Assembly (NCBI GenBank): GCA_964615335.1
Contig: CAZTMT010000003.1
Coordinates: 62,001 to 126,000, forward strand
Source: HR10 sp964615335
GTDB lineage: Bacteria; Acidobacteriota; Blastocatellia; HR10
Direction of reading: 5' to 3'
DNA: 64,000 bases
The number at the start of each line of letters is the position of its first letter. Position 1 is the stretch's first letter. The translations under genes and the position numbers were made by a program. The notes beneath the pieces were generated by a model. That model had not been told where the DNA came from. It searched no databases and saw only the letters and a list, made by a program, of their open reading frames with translations. This document shows positions 7,585 to 17,613 of this stretch, in pieces.

Positions 7585-9600
7585 CTAGCGAATCTCTCCG
7601 ACAAGGAGAGCGTGAACTTTCGAGACGGCGAACTCTCTCCCCTCGCCATGGCAGATGGCGCAAGTCTCCACCGAGCCCACCGTATTGACGAAGGCATGGG
7701 CTTCGGCCGAGAGACTGTCATGGCAGCCGAGGCACGCCGTGGAAGTCGGCGGCGTTGGGTTCTGAAAGCCGCGCGGCGTGACCGTCGCCAGGGTCGCTCG
7801 CACGGGTAAGAGGTTCGTCCCCGGCCGGTGACAGAGCGCGCAGTTCTTCAAGCTCGCTGGGAAGCGCACCTCGTGGAAGGGAACAGGCTGGCGCGCGAAG
7901 TTGTAGACCGTGTACTCGCGCTCCAGATGCTCGCCTCGATGGATCTTGTGGATGAGGAGCTTGAAGTCTATGCTCTCGGGCGGCATCTGCTCGGCTGGGC
8001 GGCGCGCTTCATCAGTGCCCGTCGGATTGTGGCAGATCACGCAGTGCTCGATGTTGTTGTTCCGGTTGCTGCCATGAAATCGCAACGAGTCGTGGCACTG
8101 CACGCACTTTTGGAGGTCCACGATCTGTCGCCGCGCGACCGGTTGAGCGTCTGTGACCGCGACATAGCGAACGACGTTATCTCCGGCATCCCGAATCGTG
8201 TTGGCCGGATCTCCCGGAGCTGCCGGGCCGGGATCCAGGGTGATGTTGCGGTAGCCTTCGATCCCAACGGCATAGGTCCCGCGCGCGTTCGCCGGAATGG
8301 GGGTGCGGAACGTGTACCGATAGCTCCCTTCGGCATCCGGTCCGGTCGCCCCGCGCGCGTCCTCGCTCACCCACCAGGCGTAATCCGTCGTCGGTCCGCC
8401 AAGCACCAGCGCCAGTCGGGTCATCGCGCTCGGGGCGATGGGACGCCCTGCGCGATCGGTGATCTTGAAGAGAACGGTCGGCGTCTGGCCGGGAGCCGCA
8501 TCGCTGACGCCCACGATCTCGAAGATGACTCCCGGAAGCTGCCGCGACTTGAAGGGGATGGTGTGGGCTCCGGCCACCGAGAGATCGAATTCATCGCTGG
8601 AGGTCGGCTGGTGGCATCGGCTGCATCGCGTGTCGTCGCGCTGGATGATCCCCAGATGGTTCTCCCCGGTGGCGAAGTTCACATGATCGTGACATGAACC
8701 GCAGGCCGCGCGCGAGGGCTGTGTGAGATGATTGTCAGCCTGCGTCGCCCCGGAGGCATGGCAGACCGTGCAGTTCCGAATGTCCTGAGGGAATCCGACC
8801 GTCGAGAAGTCGAAGACGCGCCCCATGAAGCCGATGATCTGATACGGCTTTCCCGCGCGCACGCTGGGCAGATCGCGTCCCCGATGGATCTTGTGAATCA
8901 TGACCTTGAAGTCCACCGTGTTCCCCGTATCCGGATCGGCTGTCTGAGGCTGATGGCAGAGGATGCACGTTTTGACGGTCACATAGCGCCCGCCGTGCGC
9001 CTGGAGTTGTTCGTGACACTGGTTGCACGCTGTGGTCGTCACGACGTCGCGAATCGGCGAGACCTCCCCTCCAGCCGGGATGAAATCCAGCGTCGCGTTG
9101 GCGACGAAGCGTTTACCCAAAGTGGCCGTCAGATCGCGCAGCGCGGAGATCCCCACCGTATGCGTGACCGTGGGATCGTAATCCGGCGGAAGGACGGTCC
9201 CTGACGTGTAGACGACCGTTCCATCCGGAGAATCCACGAATGTCCCCCCTGTATCCACCCATGCTTGGTGGACTGTTCCGAGGACTGCTCCCGTTTGCGC
9301 GCGCGTCGTGTAGGCCGTGTATTGCCGATCGCCCCTGTTGATGCGCGCCAGGATCACGTTGATCTCCACGCGCCCTTCGGTGCGCACGCCCGTACGATCC
9401 AGGGGGATGCCCCGATCGTCCGTGAGGCGAAACGTCACGACGACGCGACGTTCGGGCGAGATCGTCGCACTCAAGATCTGAACGCGCACGCCTGTGCTCG
9501 CTATCACTTGAGCGCGGCTCATCGGATGGTCTTTGAGAAAGAGGAGAGCCCCCAGAACGGAGCCCACAGCAAAGGCGTAGACAAGTCTTCCTCTCATCAT
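7585..9600 (-). CDS. OmcA/MtrC-family decaheme cytochrome c
   Basis: A 671-residue exported protein with an N-terminal hydrophobic signal and no lipobox cysteine. After beta-rich N-terminal and middle domains, two pentaheme modules give exactly ten CXXCH sites: CNQCH, CILCH, CTVCH, CGSCH, CSRCH, then CVQCH, CVICH, CALCH, CLGCH, CAICH. KVMIHKIHRG and KLLIHKIHRG recur in equivalent places, which shows the internal duplication. This layout matches outer-surface decaheme cytochromes that pass electrons to extracellular acceptors. No MtrA-like periplasmic decaheme or MtrB-like porin is next to it, so the route across the outer membrane is not visible. Confidence 0.93.
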   Translation of the reverse strand: MMRGRLVYAFAVGSVLGALLFLKDHPMSRAQVIASTGVRVQILSATISPERRVVVTFRLTDDRGIPLDRTGVRTEGRVEINVILARINRGDRQYTAYTTRAQTGAVLGTVHQAWVDTGGTFVDSPDGTVVYTSGTVLPPDYDPTVTHTVGISALRDLTATLGKRFVANATLDFIPAGGEVSPIRDVVTTTACNQCHEQLQAHGGRYVTVKTCILCHQPQTADPDTGNTVDFKVMIHKIHRGRDLPSVRAGKPYQIIGFMGRVFDFSTVGFPQDIRNCTVCHASGATQADNHLTQPSRAACGSCHDHVNFATGENHLGIIQRDDTRCSRCHQPTSSDEFDLSVAGAHTIPFKSRQLPGVIFEIVGVSDAAPGQTPTVLFKITDRAGRPIAPSAMTRLALVLGGPTTDYAWWVSEDARGATGPDAEGSYRYTFRTPIPANARGTYAVGIEGYRNITLDPGPAAPGDPANTIRDAGDNVVRYVAVTDAQPVARRQIVDLQKCVQCHDSLRFHGSNRNNNIEHCVICHNPTGTDEARRPAEQMPPESIDFKLLIHKIHRGEHLEREYTVYNFARQPVPFHEVRFPASLKNCALCHRPGTNLLPVRATLATVTPRGFQNPTPPTSTACLGCHDSLSAEAHAFVNTVGSVETCAICHGEGREFAVSKVHALLVGEIR

Positions 9601-9612
9601 CCCCTCCTCACC

Positions 9613-9631
9613 TCTTGAGCTTCGGCTCGAG
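9613..9631. other. Hairpin in the leader of the decaheme cytochrome gene
   Basis: CTTGAGC-TTCGG-CTCGAG forms a six- to seven-pair stem with a tight loop, just upstream of the GAGGAGGGG ribosome binding site of the decaheme gene. It may protect the mRNA or separate it from the upstream operon. No poly-T tract is present. Confidence 0.35.
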
Positions 9632-9663
9632 GCGTTTCATTCTGTCGCCGCGCGTCTCATGAG

Positions 9664-10062
9664 TTAATAAGGTACTTCCGGTTTTTCGGCCTCTTCAAGC
9701 GCAGCCTCCTTGAGAAGTCGGATTACCGTCTGAAGCCACTGCTTGACCGCTTCTTCGAGCCGCGCCTGATCTCCTTTTTCCTGCAGAGAAGCGATTGTCT
9801 CCCCCTTCTCGTTCAAAGGGATGAAGTGGCAGGGGAGGGCTTCCTGGCGGTGCTCCTCCGGGACGAAATCCAGCAGGACACACCCCTCGTGGCATTCGGG
9901 GGGATGTCCCGGAACCACCCAATGGTTAATGCAGACGACCGAGTGCTGAAATATCGGGCGCGGCTTCCACGGCTCGCGGACCGAACGGCCGTATCCCCCC
10001 CATTCGAGGACGTCCAGTTCCGCCTCGAGCAAACGAATCAGATCCTCTCGTCGGCTTCTCAT
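9664..10062 (-). CDS. Conserved protein of unknown function, last gene of the oxidoreductase operon
   Basis: I do not recognise this 132-residue protein. It is soluble, with an N-terminal helix (RREDLIRLLEAELDVLEWGGYG), a central Cys/His-rich part (SVVCINHWVVP, ECHEGCVLLDFVP, LPCHFIPL) and an acidic helical C-terminus. Four cysteines and several histidines within about 50 residues could bind a metal or cluster. Its start overlaps the response regulator stop by four bases, so it is the last gene of the ferredoxin-alpha-betagamma-regulator operon. A link to redox sensing is inference from context only. Confidence 0.7.
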   Translation of the reverse strand: MRSRREDLIRLLEAELDVLEWGGYGRSVREPWKPRPIFQHSVVCINHWVVPGHPPECHEGCVLLDFVPEEHRQEALPCHFIPLNEKGETIASLQEKGDQARLEEAVKQWLQTVIRLLKEAALEEAEKPEVPY

Positions 10063-10439
10063 GAGACCCTCCGTCTCGCTTGCGCTTCCTGCAGGACGCG
10101 TTCGACCTCCTGCAGGAGGGTCGTGGGATTAATCTCCTTCACGAGATAGCGGGCCGCCAGCCAGGAGGTGTAGTCGTCCTGAAACGAGGTATAGGCCGTC
10201 AGCAAGATCACCGGCACCTGCGGATAATGCCGCACGATATGTTGCAGCAGATCCAGACCGCTCTCTCCACCCAGTTTGATGTCCAGAAGAACAAGATCCA
10301 CAGCCCCTTGTTCCAGATAGTGCAGGGCATCACGACCGGAGGCGGCCTCCTGAACCTCATGCCCACGATCGTTCAGCATCGCGGAGTAAAGTAAACGAAT
10401 ATTGGGCTCATCGTCAATCAGAAGAATGCGCGCCATCAT
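10059..10439 (-). CDS. Single-domain response regulator (CheY-like)
   Basis: A 126-residue receiver domain with no output domain. Acidic pocket residues Asp9, Asp10, phospho-acceptor Asp53 (LLDIKLGG), Thr81 and Lys101 are present. The partner kinase is not adjacent; the orphan kinase at 13506-14951 is the nearest candidate. The gene overlaps both the beta-gamma oxidoreductase subunit upstream and the unknown protein downstream by four bases, so all are co-translated. Either of two tandem ATGs (10439, 10436) could be the start. Confidence 0.9.
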   Translation of the reverse strand: MMARILLIDDEPNIRLLYSAMLNDRGHEVQEAASGRDALHYLEQGAVDLVLLDIKLGGESGLDLLQHIVRHYPQVPVILLTAYTSFQDDYTSWLAARYLVKEINPTTLLQEVERVLQEAQARRRVS

Positions 10440-11837
10440 ACCCCCCTCTCTCCTTCGTCCTGGAGGGAGATCTCATACTCCAGGCCCGCGCGCAAGCTCC
10501 TTCGGTTCAGCTCCAGAAGTGACGCATTGTCCACGAGCGCGCTCAGGGAGTCGAGCAGACTCTCCAGGCGAAGGACACGCGTGCGTTTCAGGTAAGCGCC
10601 GAGCATGACCATGTTCGCCGCCCTGGCGCTTCCCAGTTGGTCGGCGAGGCGAGTTGCCGGAACAGGAAGAGCCTCCACATCCGTGCGGCGCGGAGGTGTG
10701 GAGATGAGCGACGCATCGTAGAGGATCATCCCCCCGGGGACCACTTCCGGCTCGAAGCGTTCCAGGGAGGGACGGTTCATCGCGATGAGCACCGTGGGAC
10801 GCGAGACCAGAGGCGAAGCGATCGGCTCCGTCGAGAGGACGACATGGCAGTGAGCTGTTCCACCACGCATCTCCGGGCCATAGGACGGGAGCCAGGAGAC
10901 GAAATACCCCTCTCGCATTCCCCCTTCGGCCAGCAGTCGTCCCAGGAAAAGGATCCCTTGCCCTCCGAATCCGGCGATCTTCACGCGGGGGTTCCGATAG
11001 CGCGCCGGGACATCTTGTGGGCTCGAAAGGGGCGTATAGCGGGTGTCCTCCAGACCGAGCGCCTGCCAGATATCCGCGAGCGGTTCGGGCGAACTCTCCC
11101 CCGAGCGATCGGCTCGCCGGGGGGATTCATCCTTGAACACGCCTAAGGGGAAGAAGCGCACCATTTCTCGTTCGATCCACGCGCAGGCTTCGGTCGGAGT
11201 CATCCCCCATCCGGTCGGGCAGGGAGAGAGGATCTCCACCAGGGAAAACCCGCGCCCCTCCATCTGCGTGCGAATGGCCGTGCGAATCGCCTTTCGGGCG
11301 CGCATGCGCGATTTATTATCGAAGAGAGCGACTCGTTCGATATACGCTGTTCCCTGCAATGTGGCCAGCAGCTCGCTCATGCGCAGAGGGAAGCCCTCCC
11401 GGTCCGGGGACCGCCCCCAGGGAGTCGTTGTCGTGACCTGCCCGGGGAGCGTCGTCGGCGCCATCTGCCCCCCCGTCATCCCGTAGATCGCATTGTTGAT
11501 GAAGAAGACCGTGATATTCTCCCCGCGATTGGCGGCGTGCAGGATCTCGTTGCCTCCGATCGCGGCCAGATCCCCATCGCCCTGATACGCGAGCACGATG
11601 CTCTCGGGACGAGCGCGCTTGACGGCTGTCGCCACAGCCGGCGCGCGCCCATGAGCCGCCTGGATATTGCCCACGTCGAAATAGTAGTAGGCGAAGACCG
11701 CACATCCTACCGGACTGATCAGGATCGTACGGTCCTGAATGCCGAAGTCGTCTATAGCTTCGGCGATGTACTTGTGCACGTTCCCATGACCGCATCCCGG
11801 GCAATAGTGGGTTGTGCGCGGATCGCCCGGTTTGCGT

Positions 11838-12947
<1,110 letters not shown>

Positions 12948-12964
12948 ATTGTCCCCCTTCTCCC

Positions 12965-13216
12965 TCATGCGTGCGCCGCCGCTTCTTCCAGAAGATACAC
13001 CGTGATGGCCGCAGGCTCCGGACACGCGTAGTAACACACGCCGCATCCGGTGCAGCCTCGACCCTGGTAGCGCGCCGGATGGTACCCGTAGCTGTTCAGA
13101 TGTTCGGCCATCGCGAGGACATGCACGGGACAGGCTGCGACACACAGCCCGCACCCTTTGCACAGATCCTCGGCGATCTCCACATATCCGCGATCTTTGA
13201 TCTGGCCCTCTTTCAC
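12965..13216 (-). CDS. 2[4Fe-4S] ferredoxin, delta subunit of the 2-oxoacid oxidoreductase
   Basis: An 83-residue ferredoxin with two typical cluster motifs, CKGCGLCVAACP and CTGCGVCYYACP. It passes electrons from the ThDP/cluster core to soluble ferredoxin. The GTG start at 13216 is chosen because GGGGAGAAGG lies just upstream; an in-frame TTG at 13246 has no such site. It is the first gene of the operon, and no clear sigma-70 promoter was seen in the 290 bases above it. Confidence 0.92.
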   Translation of the reverse strand: MKEGQIKDRGYVEIAEDLCKGCGLCVAACPVHVLAMAEHLNSYGYHPARYQGRGCTGCGVCYYACPEPAAITVYLLEEAAAHA

Positions 13217-13505
13217 GCGTCCTTCTCCCCAAAGAGAGGGAAGCAAATGTCGTACCGGTGGGGATCAAAGGTTTAAGTCGCTTCGCACTGGAGGCTTGCG
13301 ATCAATGGCCGGGGAGCCCGGCGGCCCCGATGCGCGAAATCGCAGACTCCAACTGGGGGAATTGCCACAGCGCGTGCCCGCACGCCCGTTCGGTTCACAG
13401 GGGCACACTCTTCCCTGCCTGTCGGGGAGGCGAGGAAGCGGGCGGGTGAAATCGCCCTCCTGCGAATCGGGCGCCGGATTTTCGGAAGGAGCGGCTGCTT
13501 CCCCG

Positions 13506-14951
13506 TCATCGAGAGCCGGCGGTCGGATCGTGAGAGAGGCCCTCGGCCAGGGGCAGTTCGCAGATGAAGCGACTGCCTCGGTTCACTTCGCTCTCAGCCC
13601 AGATCCTTCCTCCGTGGGCTTCGACGATCCATCGGCTGATGGCGAGGCCCAAGCCCGAGCCGGAGGCTTCCTTCGCCGGACGCCGGTAGAAGCGCTCGAA
13701 GATATGGGGGAGATCCTCAGGGGGGATCCCGCATCCGGTGTCTTCGACCTCCAGGCGCGCTCGCGTGGGAGTGCGGCTCAATCGGAGCGTGATGCGGCCG
13801 CCAGCAGGGGTGAACTTGAGTGCGTTCTCCAGAAGATTCAGAAGCAACTGCCGCAGGCGTCTCTCGTCACCCAGAACCAGCAGGGGATTTCCGGAGTCCT
13901 GAAGCGTGAGGTCCAGCCGCCGCGCTTCCGCGCGAGAGCGAATCTGCTCGAACACCTCGCGACCGAGAAGATCCAGTCGCAGCGGCGCGCGCTCCAGAAC
14001 GGCCTGTCCGCTCTCGGAGCTGGCCAGAAGCAGGAGATCTTCGGCCAGCTTGTCCAGGCGCAGGATCTCTTCCAGGCCGCGCTGAAGGACCTGGCGGTAC
14101 TCTTCGGCGGAGCGCTCGCGGCGAAGAGCGATCTCCAGGTCCGAGCGCAGAATCGCCAGCGGCGTGCGCAGCTCATGGGCGGCATCTTCGGTGAAACGGC
14201 GTTCTCGCGCGAATGCTTCATGGAGGCGCGCGATCATCTGGTTGAACGTCTCCGCCAGATAAGACAGCTCATCGCGCGAGGGAGGGACTTCGACTCGTTC
14301 CGCGAGGTTACGCGACGTGATCGCTCGCGCGACACGCGTGAGGCGGTCTACGGGCGCGAGCGCCTTGGTGGCGATCACTCGACCTCCCAGACCGGCGGCG
14401 ATCAGGGCGAGGAAGATCGTGAGGACCAGGGTCCCCAGGAGCTTCCGCTCGGCGCGGTGCAGGTCTTCGATGACGTATCCGGCGCGGAGGAAATAATCCG
14501 GCTCGCCGCGCGCATTGAGAACGCGCCAGGTGATGACGCGCATGGCGCGTCCATCGCGGGCGCGCGCATCTTCGATGATCGGTTCCGAACTCTCTCGGAC
14601 GCGCGCGAGCATTTCCGGATGCAGAGGGACGCGATCCTGCTCCGAAGCCGCCGCGGCGTCGGCGATCTCCCCTTCAGGGGTGATCAGCTCGACAAAGGTC
14701 GGGGCGAGGGTGAGCCGCTCGATTCGGATCTCGGGCGGCTCTCGCCCTTGCTCCAGAGCGCGCAATCGTTCTTCCAGGAGATGGATCTGCTCGGCGAGCG
14801 AAGCGTCCACGGCCCGACGCAAGCTCCCGGAGAGCGAAAGATGCACGGCCACGCCCGAGGCGATGAGAACGCCAAGCATCCAACTCGCGTACCAGAGGGT
14901 CAATTTCGTCCGCAGCGAGAGAGCGCGCGGGAAACGGATGATCTCTCTCAC
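13506..14951 (-). CDS. Membrane sensor histidine kinase (orphan)
   Basis: About 481 residues. Membrane segments near 20-45 and 172-192 flank a periplasmic sensor region of about 125 residues. A HAMP linker follows (about 195-250), then the HisKA box FTEDAAHELRTPLAILRSD with the phospho-accepting His near 260, and the ATPase domain with N box (LLLNLLENALKF), G1 (VEDTGCGIP) and G2 (GSGLGLAI). No DNA-binding regulator is adjacent. The GTG at 14951 has AGGAG at good distance; the ATG at 14957 sits directly on that site and is less likely. The gene ends the operon that starts at 16769. Confidence 0.9.
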   Translation of the reverse strand: MREIIRFPRALSLRTKLTLWYASWMLGVLIASGVAVHLSLSGSLRRAVDASLAEQIHLLEERLRALEQGREPPEIRIERLTLAPTFVELITPEGEIADAAAASEQDRVPLHPEMLARVRESSEPIIEDARARDGRAMRVITWRVLNARGEPDYFLRAGYVIEDLHRAERKLLGTLVLTIFLALIAAGLGGRVIATKALAPVDRLTRVARAITSRNLAERVEVPPSRDELSYLAETFNQMIARLHEAFARERRFTEDAAHELRTPLAILRSDLEIALRRERSAEEYRQVLQRGLEEILRLDKLAEDLLLLASSESGQAVLERAPLRLDLLGREVFEQIRSRAEARRLDLTLQDSGNPLLVLGDERRLRQLLLNLLENALKFTPAGGRITLRLSRTPTRARLEVEDTGCGIPPEDLPHIFERFYRRPAKEASGSGLGLAISRWIVEAHGGRIWAESEVNRGSRFICELPLAEGLSHDPTAGSR

Positions 14952-14988
14952 GGCCATCTCCTGCTGGCGATCGCCGGGCGCCCGGAGC

Positions 14989-15735
14989 CTACTTTCGCAG
15001 CGACGGCAAGCCGAGATGAATATGCGCCCCCGTGGCGGAGTTGGGGACCTCTTCGCCGAACGCGATGTAGGGAATGCCTCGGCGCCTCGCGTATTCCATC
15101 ACCCAGCGCCCTTGTTCGCTCTCCGGATGCAGGGCGATGTCCACACGCCCTCGATGATCCAGACCGAAGCGCTCGTGCGTGGGCGTTTGTCCGTAAGCGC
15201 TGATCGGCAAGGGCTGTCCGAAGCGGGCCTGATAAGCGCGCTTGAGGGCGGTGAGGTCGCTCGGGGTGAAATACCCCCTCCCATAAAAGCGCGCCACGCG
15301 CATGAGCGAGGGCTGGGATCGCCCCAGAAAGCGCTCGCGCGCAGCGACCGCTTGCGCGTATTCCCGGGCGCGCTCCAGAGCCTGCTGCGCCAGACGCTCG
15401 ATCTCCTGAGCCGCCGCCAGTCGCACCTGAGCTGCCTGCGCGTGCAGTTCTGCCCATTCGACCTCGCGGCGGGCGACGAGCCCTCGGGCATAGAGGGCGC
15501 GCAGGCGTTCAACTCGCTCTTGAGCTTCCCGAGCTTCTTCTTCCGCCGCGCGCCGCGCTGCGATCGCTTCTTCCAGATTCTTCTGAGCCCGTTGCAGCTC
15601 CGGCACGCCAAGCGATGAATTCTCTTGAGACATCCCGGCAAAGGATGCATACAGAGGTCCAAGCGAGAGGAGCAACAGAAGGAGCGCGTATCGTGCTCGC
15701 GCTCGGATTTCTCGGTGTGGCTGTCGTTCCCTCAT
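14989..15735 (-). CDS. Exported coiled-coil protein with M15-like peptidase domain
   Basis: A 248-residue protein. An N-terminal signal (ARYALLLLLLSLGPLYASFAG) is followed by a long Ala/Glu/Arg-rich coiled coil (about 40-130). The C-terminal domain holds HERFGLDHRGRVDIALHP and a final GAHIHLG, which resemble the His, Asp and His zinc ligands of M15/VanY-like peptidases. A cell-wall hydrolase is the best guess, but the family match is weak. The ATG at 15735 overlaps the upstream stop (ATGA); the frame is open further upstream but out of register with that gene. Confidence 0.7.
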   Translation of the reverse strand: MRERQPHREIRARARYALLLLLLSLGPLYASFAGMSQENSSLGVPELQRAQKNLEEAIAARRAAEEEAREAQERVERLRALYARGLVARREVEWAELHAQAAQVRLAAAQEIERLAQQALERAREYAQAVAARERFLGRSQPSLMRVARFYGRGYFTPSDLTALKRAYQARFGQPLPISAYGQTPTHERFGLDHRGRVDIALHPESEQGRWVMEYARRRGIPYIAFGEEVPNSATGAHIHLGLPSLRK

Positions 15736-16769
15736 CCGGTCTGATCCGAAAGCGGAATGGGATTTCCAGCAGGGGGCACGGGCTGTCCCGAAGCGGAGGG
15801 CTCTCCGGTTGGGCGTACGGTATTCTTGAGCCGATTCCAAAAGCTCAGCCGGTACTCGAGCAGAACCTTGTGCACCTGGCGGGGAGTGATTCCTCCCACT
15901 GTCTCGCTGATCAGGCCGTGGAGCCCGCGGTCCGGAGGCGCCGGGCGTTTCAGGTAGTCCTGATAGAGCGCAAGGATCGCCGCGCGCTGCTCCGGGCTCA
16001 CCTCGGGTTCGTTCTCCAGAGCCTTTCGCCACTTATGGAGCTTCTCCAGCCACCACCAGACGCGTCCCAGATCCAGGTTCAAATGCGCGGCGGCACGCTC
16101 CGCGATTCGGTGCGCGTCATCTTGTCCGGAGAGGACTTCGTGCCAGTAGATCTTCTCGATTTCGAAGTTCGTCCGCCGCAACCGCTCCCGATGCAGATAA
16201 TTCTTCACGGCCTCGGAGACAAGCACGTACGGCAGGCCGAGCTCTCGCGCGATCGTCTTGCGCCGTCCTTCGGGCGGTCGTTCTCCGGCGGCGACCATCG
16301 CGCGATAGCGCTCTTCGATCTGCCGGCATTGCTCGGGAGTGAGTCGCTTCAGGGGCGGGGAGGCCGCACGAGCGCGCGGGCGCTTGCGCTTCACCATGTG
16401 TCGAGGGGCCTTCTGCCCTTTCCTTGTGAAAAGCGAGTCCGAAGCTTTGGCTCGATGCGGTGCCCGTGAGGGCTTGGCCGCGCGTGAGGCTCCGGGGAAG
16501 AGGGGCCGATCCGGCAGGACTCCCCACGGATCAAGAGGTGAAGTGTGAGTCTGCAGGAGGGGACGGTCGGCCATCGTGGAGGAATCGCGCGAAGGCCTGC
16601 TGCGAGCTGAGCCCTCGGGGCGAGAGTCCGTGCCGGTCTTGCTTTGCGCCCGAGAGGGCTTCGGCGCAGGCTGTGGCGCGCGGTCCTCAGATCGCGCGGG
16701 CGATTCATCGGAGGCCGCACTCTTTTTGATCAATCGGGCACGAGGCGATCGTCCCGGCGGCTTGTTCAT
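15732..16769 (-). CDS. Unrecognised protein with basic disordered N-terminus and HTH-like repeats
   Basis: I do not recognise this 345-residue protein. Residues 1-135 are Arg/Pro/Ser-rich, low complexity and likely disordered. The C-terminal 200 residues are helical and contain three segments that read like helix-turn-helix units: GRRKTIARELGLPYVLVSEA, DAHRIAERAAAHLNLDLGRV and LISETVGGITPRQVHKVLLE. This suggests a nucleic-acid-binding or chromatin-like role. It is the first gene of an operon with the exported M15-like protein and the histidine kinase, under the promoter at 16808-16836. Confidence 0.7.
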   Translation of the reverse strand: MNKPPGRSPRARLIKKSAASDESPARSEDRAPQPAPKPSRAQSKTGTDSRPEGSARSRPSRDSSTMADRPLLQTHTSPLDPWGVLPDRPLFPGASRAAKPSRAPHRAKASDSLFTRKGQKAPRHMVKRKRPRARAASPPLKRLTPEQCRQIEERYRAMVAAGERPPEGRRKTIARELGLPYVLVSEAVKNYLHRERLRRTNFEIEKIYWHEVLSGQDDAHRIAERAAAHLNLDLGRVWWWLEKLHKWRKALENEPEVSPEQRAAILALYQDYLKRPAPPDRGLHGLISETVGGITPRQVHKVLLEYRLSFWNRLKNTVRPTGEPSASGQPVPPAGNPIPLSDQTG

Positions 16770-16807
16770 AAAATGCCTCCACGCTCCCCTTTCAGATGAC
16801 CTGCCCT

Positions 16808-16836
16808 ATGATAGCACTTTCCGAAGGCGCCGACAA
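16808..16836 (-). promoter_or_regulatory. Sigma-70 promoter of the 16769-13506 operon
   Basis: On the minus strand TTGTCG (16831-16836) and TATCAT (16808-16813) are separated by 17 bases. Transcription would start near 16801, giving a 32-base leader to the ATG at 16769. Confidence 0.6.
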
Positions 16837-16898
16837 AGCGAAAAGAGCCAGAGGCTCCTTCGCCCGGGAACCGCTCGGGCCGTTGGCAGAGACGCCTC

Positions 16899-16928
16899 TT
16901 GCCAGCTCTTTCCCCGATGGGCCACAAT
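16899..16928 (+). promoter_or_regulatory. Sigma-70 promoter of the MBL hydrolase/acyl-CoA dehydrogenase genes
   Basis: TTGCCA (16899-16904) and CACAAT (16923-16928) are separated by 18 bases. The predicted start near 16935 leaves a short leader with GGGAG before the ATG at 16957. Confidence 0.5.
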
Positions 16929-16956
16929 GTAAGGGCGATCGTCGGGAGAATGCGGC

Positions 16957-17613
16957 ATGAGTGTTCGCGAAGATCAGAACCTGATCCTCGAGACCAAACC
17001 GGTCGGTCCGTTCTGGATGAACACCTATGTCGTCGGATGCGCGCGAACGCGCGAGGCGATCATCATTGATCCCGGGGATGAGCCGGAGGTCATTCTGGAC
17101 TTTCTCGCGCGACATCGTTTGGTCCCTCGATATATCCTCTGCACGCATGGGCATGTGGATCATGTGGGAGCTGTCGCGGAGATCCGAGAGGCCACGGGCG
17201 CGCCGATCTGTCTGCATCCGGAGGATCTCTTCCTCTACGAGAGAGCGGCCGAGTGGGGGGTGCTCTTTGGTCTCCGCGTGAGGCCGGGGCCGACTCCGGA
17301 TCGCTGGCTCTCGGATGGGGATCAGTTGTCCTTCGGGATGTATCGGGTGAAGGCCATTCATACTCCCGGGCATACGCCGGGGGGGGTGTCCTTCCTGCTC
17401 GATGACATTCTTTTTGTCGGAGATACGCTCTTTGCGGGATCGGTGGGGAGGACGGACTTGCCCGGAGGATCCTGGCCCACGCTGATGCGCTCGATCACGG
17501 AAAAGCTTCTGCCGCTTGGGGACCATATCCGCGTCCTGAGCGGACATGGGCCGGAGACGACTCTGGGGAAGGAGCGCCGCACGAATCCTTTCTTGCAGGG
17601 GGAGAGACGATGA
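16957..17613 (+). CDS. Metallo-beta-lactamase fold hydrolase (glyoxalase II-like)
   Basis: A 218-residue cytoplasmic enzyme with the full metal motif HGHVDHVG (about 67-74), a later His in HTPGHTPGGVSF, Asp in FVGDTLFAGSVGRTD and a final His in LSGHGPETT. The layout and length match the YcbL/glyoxalase II-like hydrolases that cleave thioesters; the substrate is unknown. The stop overlaps the start of the acyl-CoA dehydrogenase (ATGA at 17610), so the two are coupled. An acyl-thioester substrate would fit that context. Confidence 0.88.
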   Translation: MSVREDQNLILETKPVGPFWMNTYVVGCARTREAIIIDPGDEPEVILDFLARHRLVPRYILCTHGHVDHVGAVAEIREATGAPICLHPEDLFLYERAAEWGVLFGLRVRPGPTPDRWLSDGDQLSFGMYRVKAIHTPGHTPGGVSFLLDDILFVGDTLFAGSVGRTDLPGGSWPTLMRSITEKLLPLGDHIRVLSGHGPETTLGKERRTNPFLQGERR

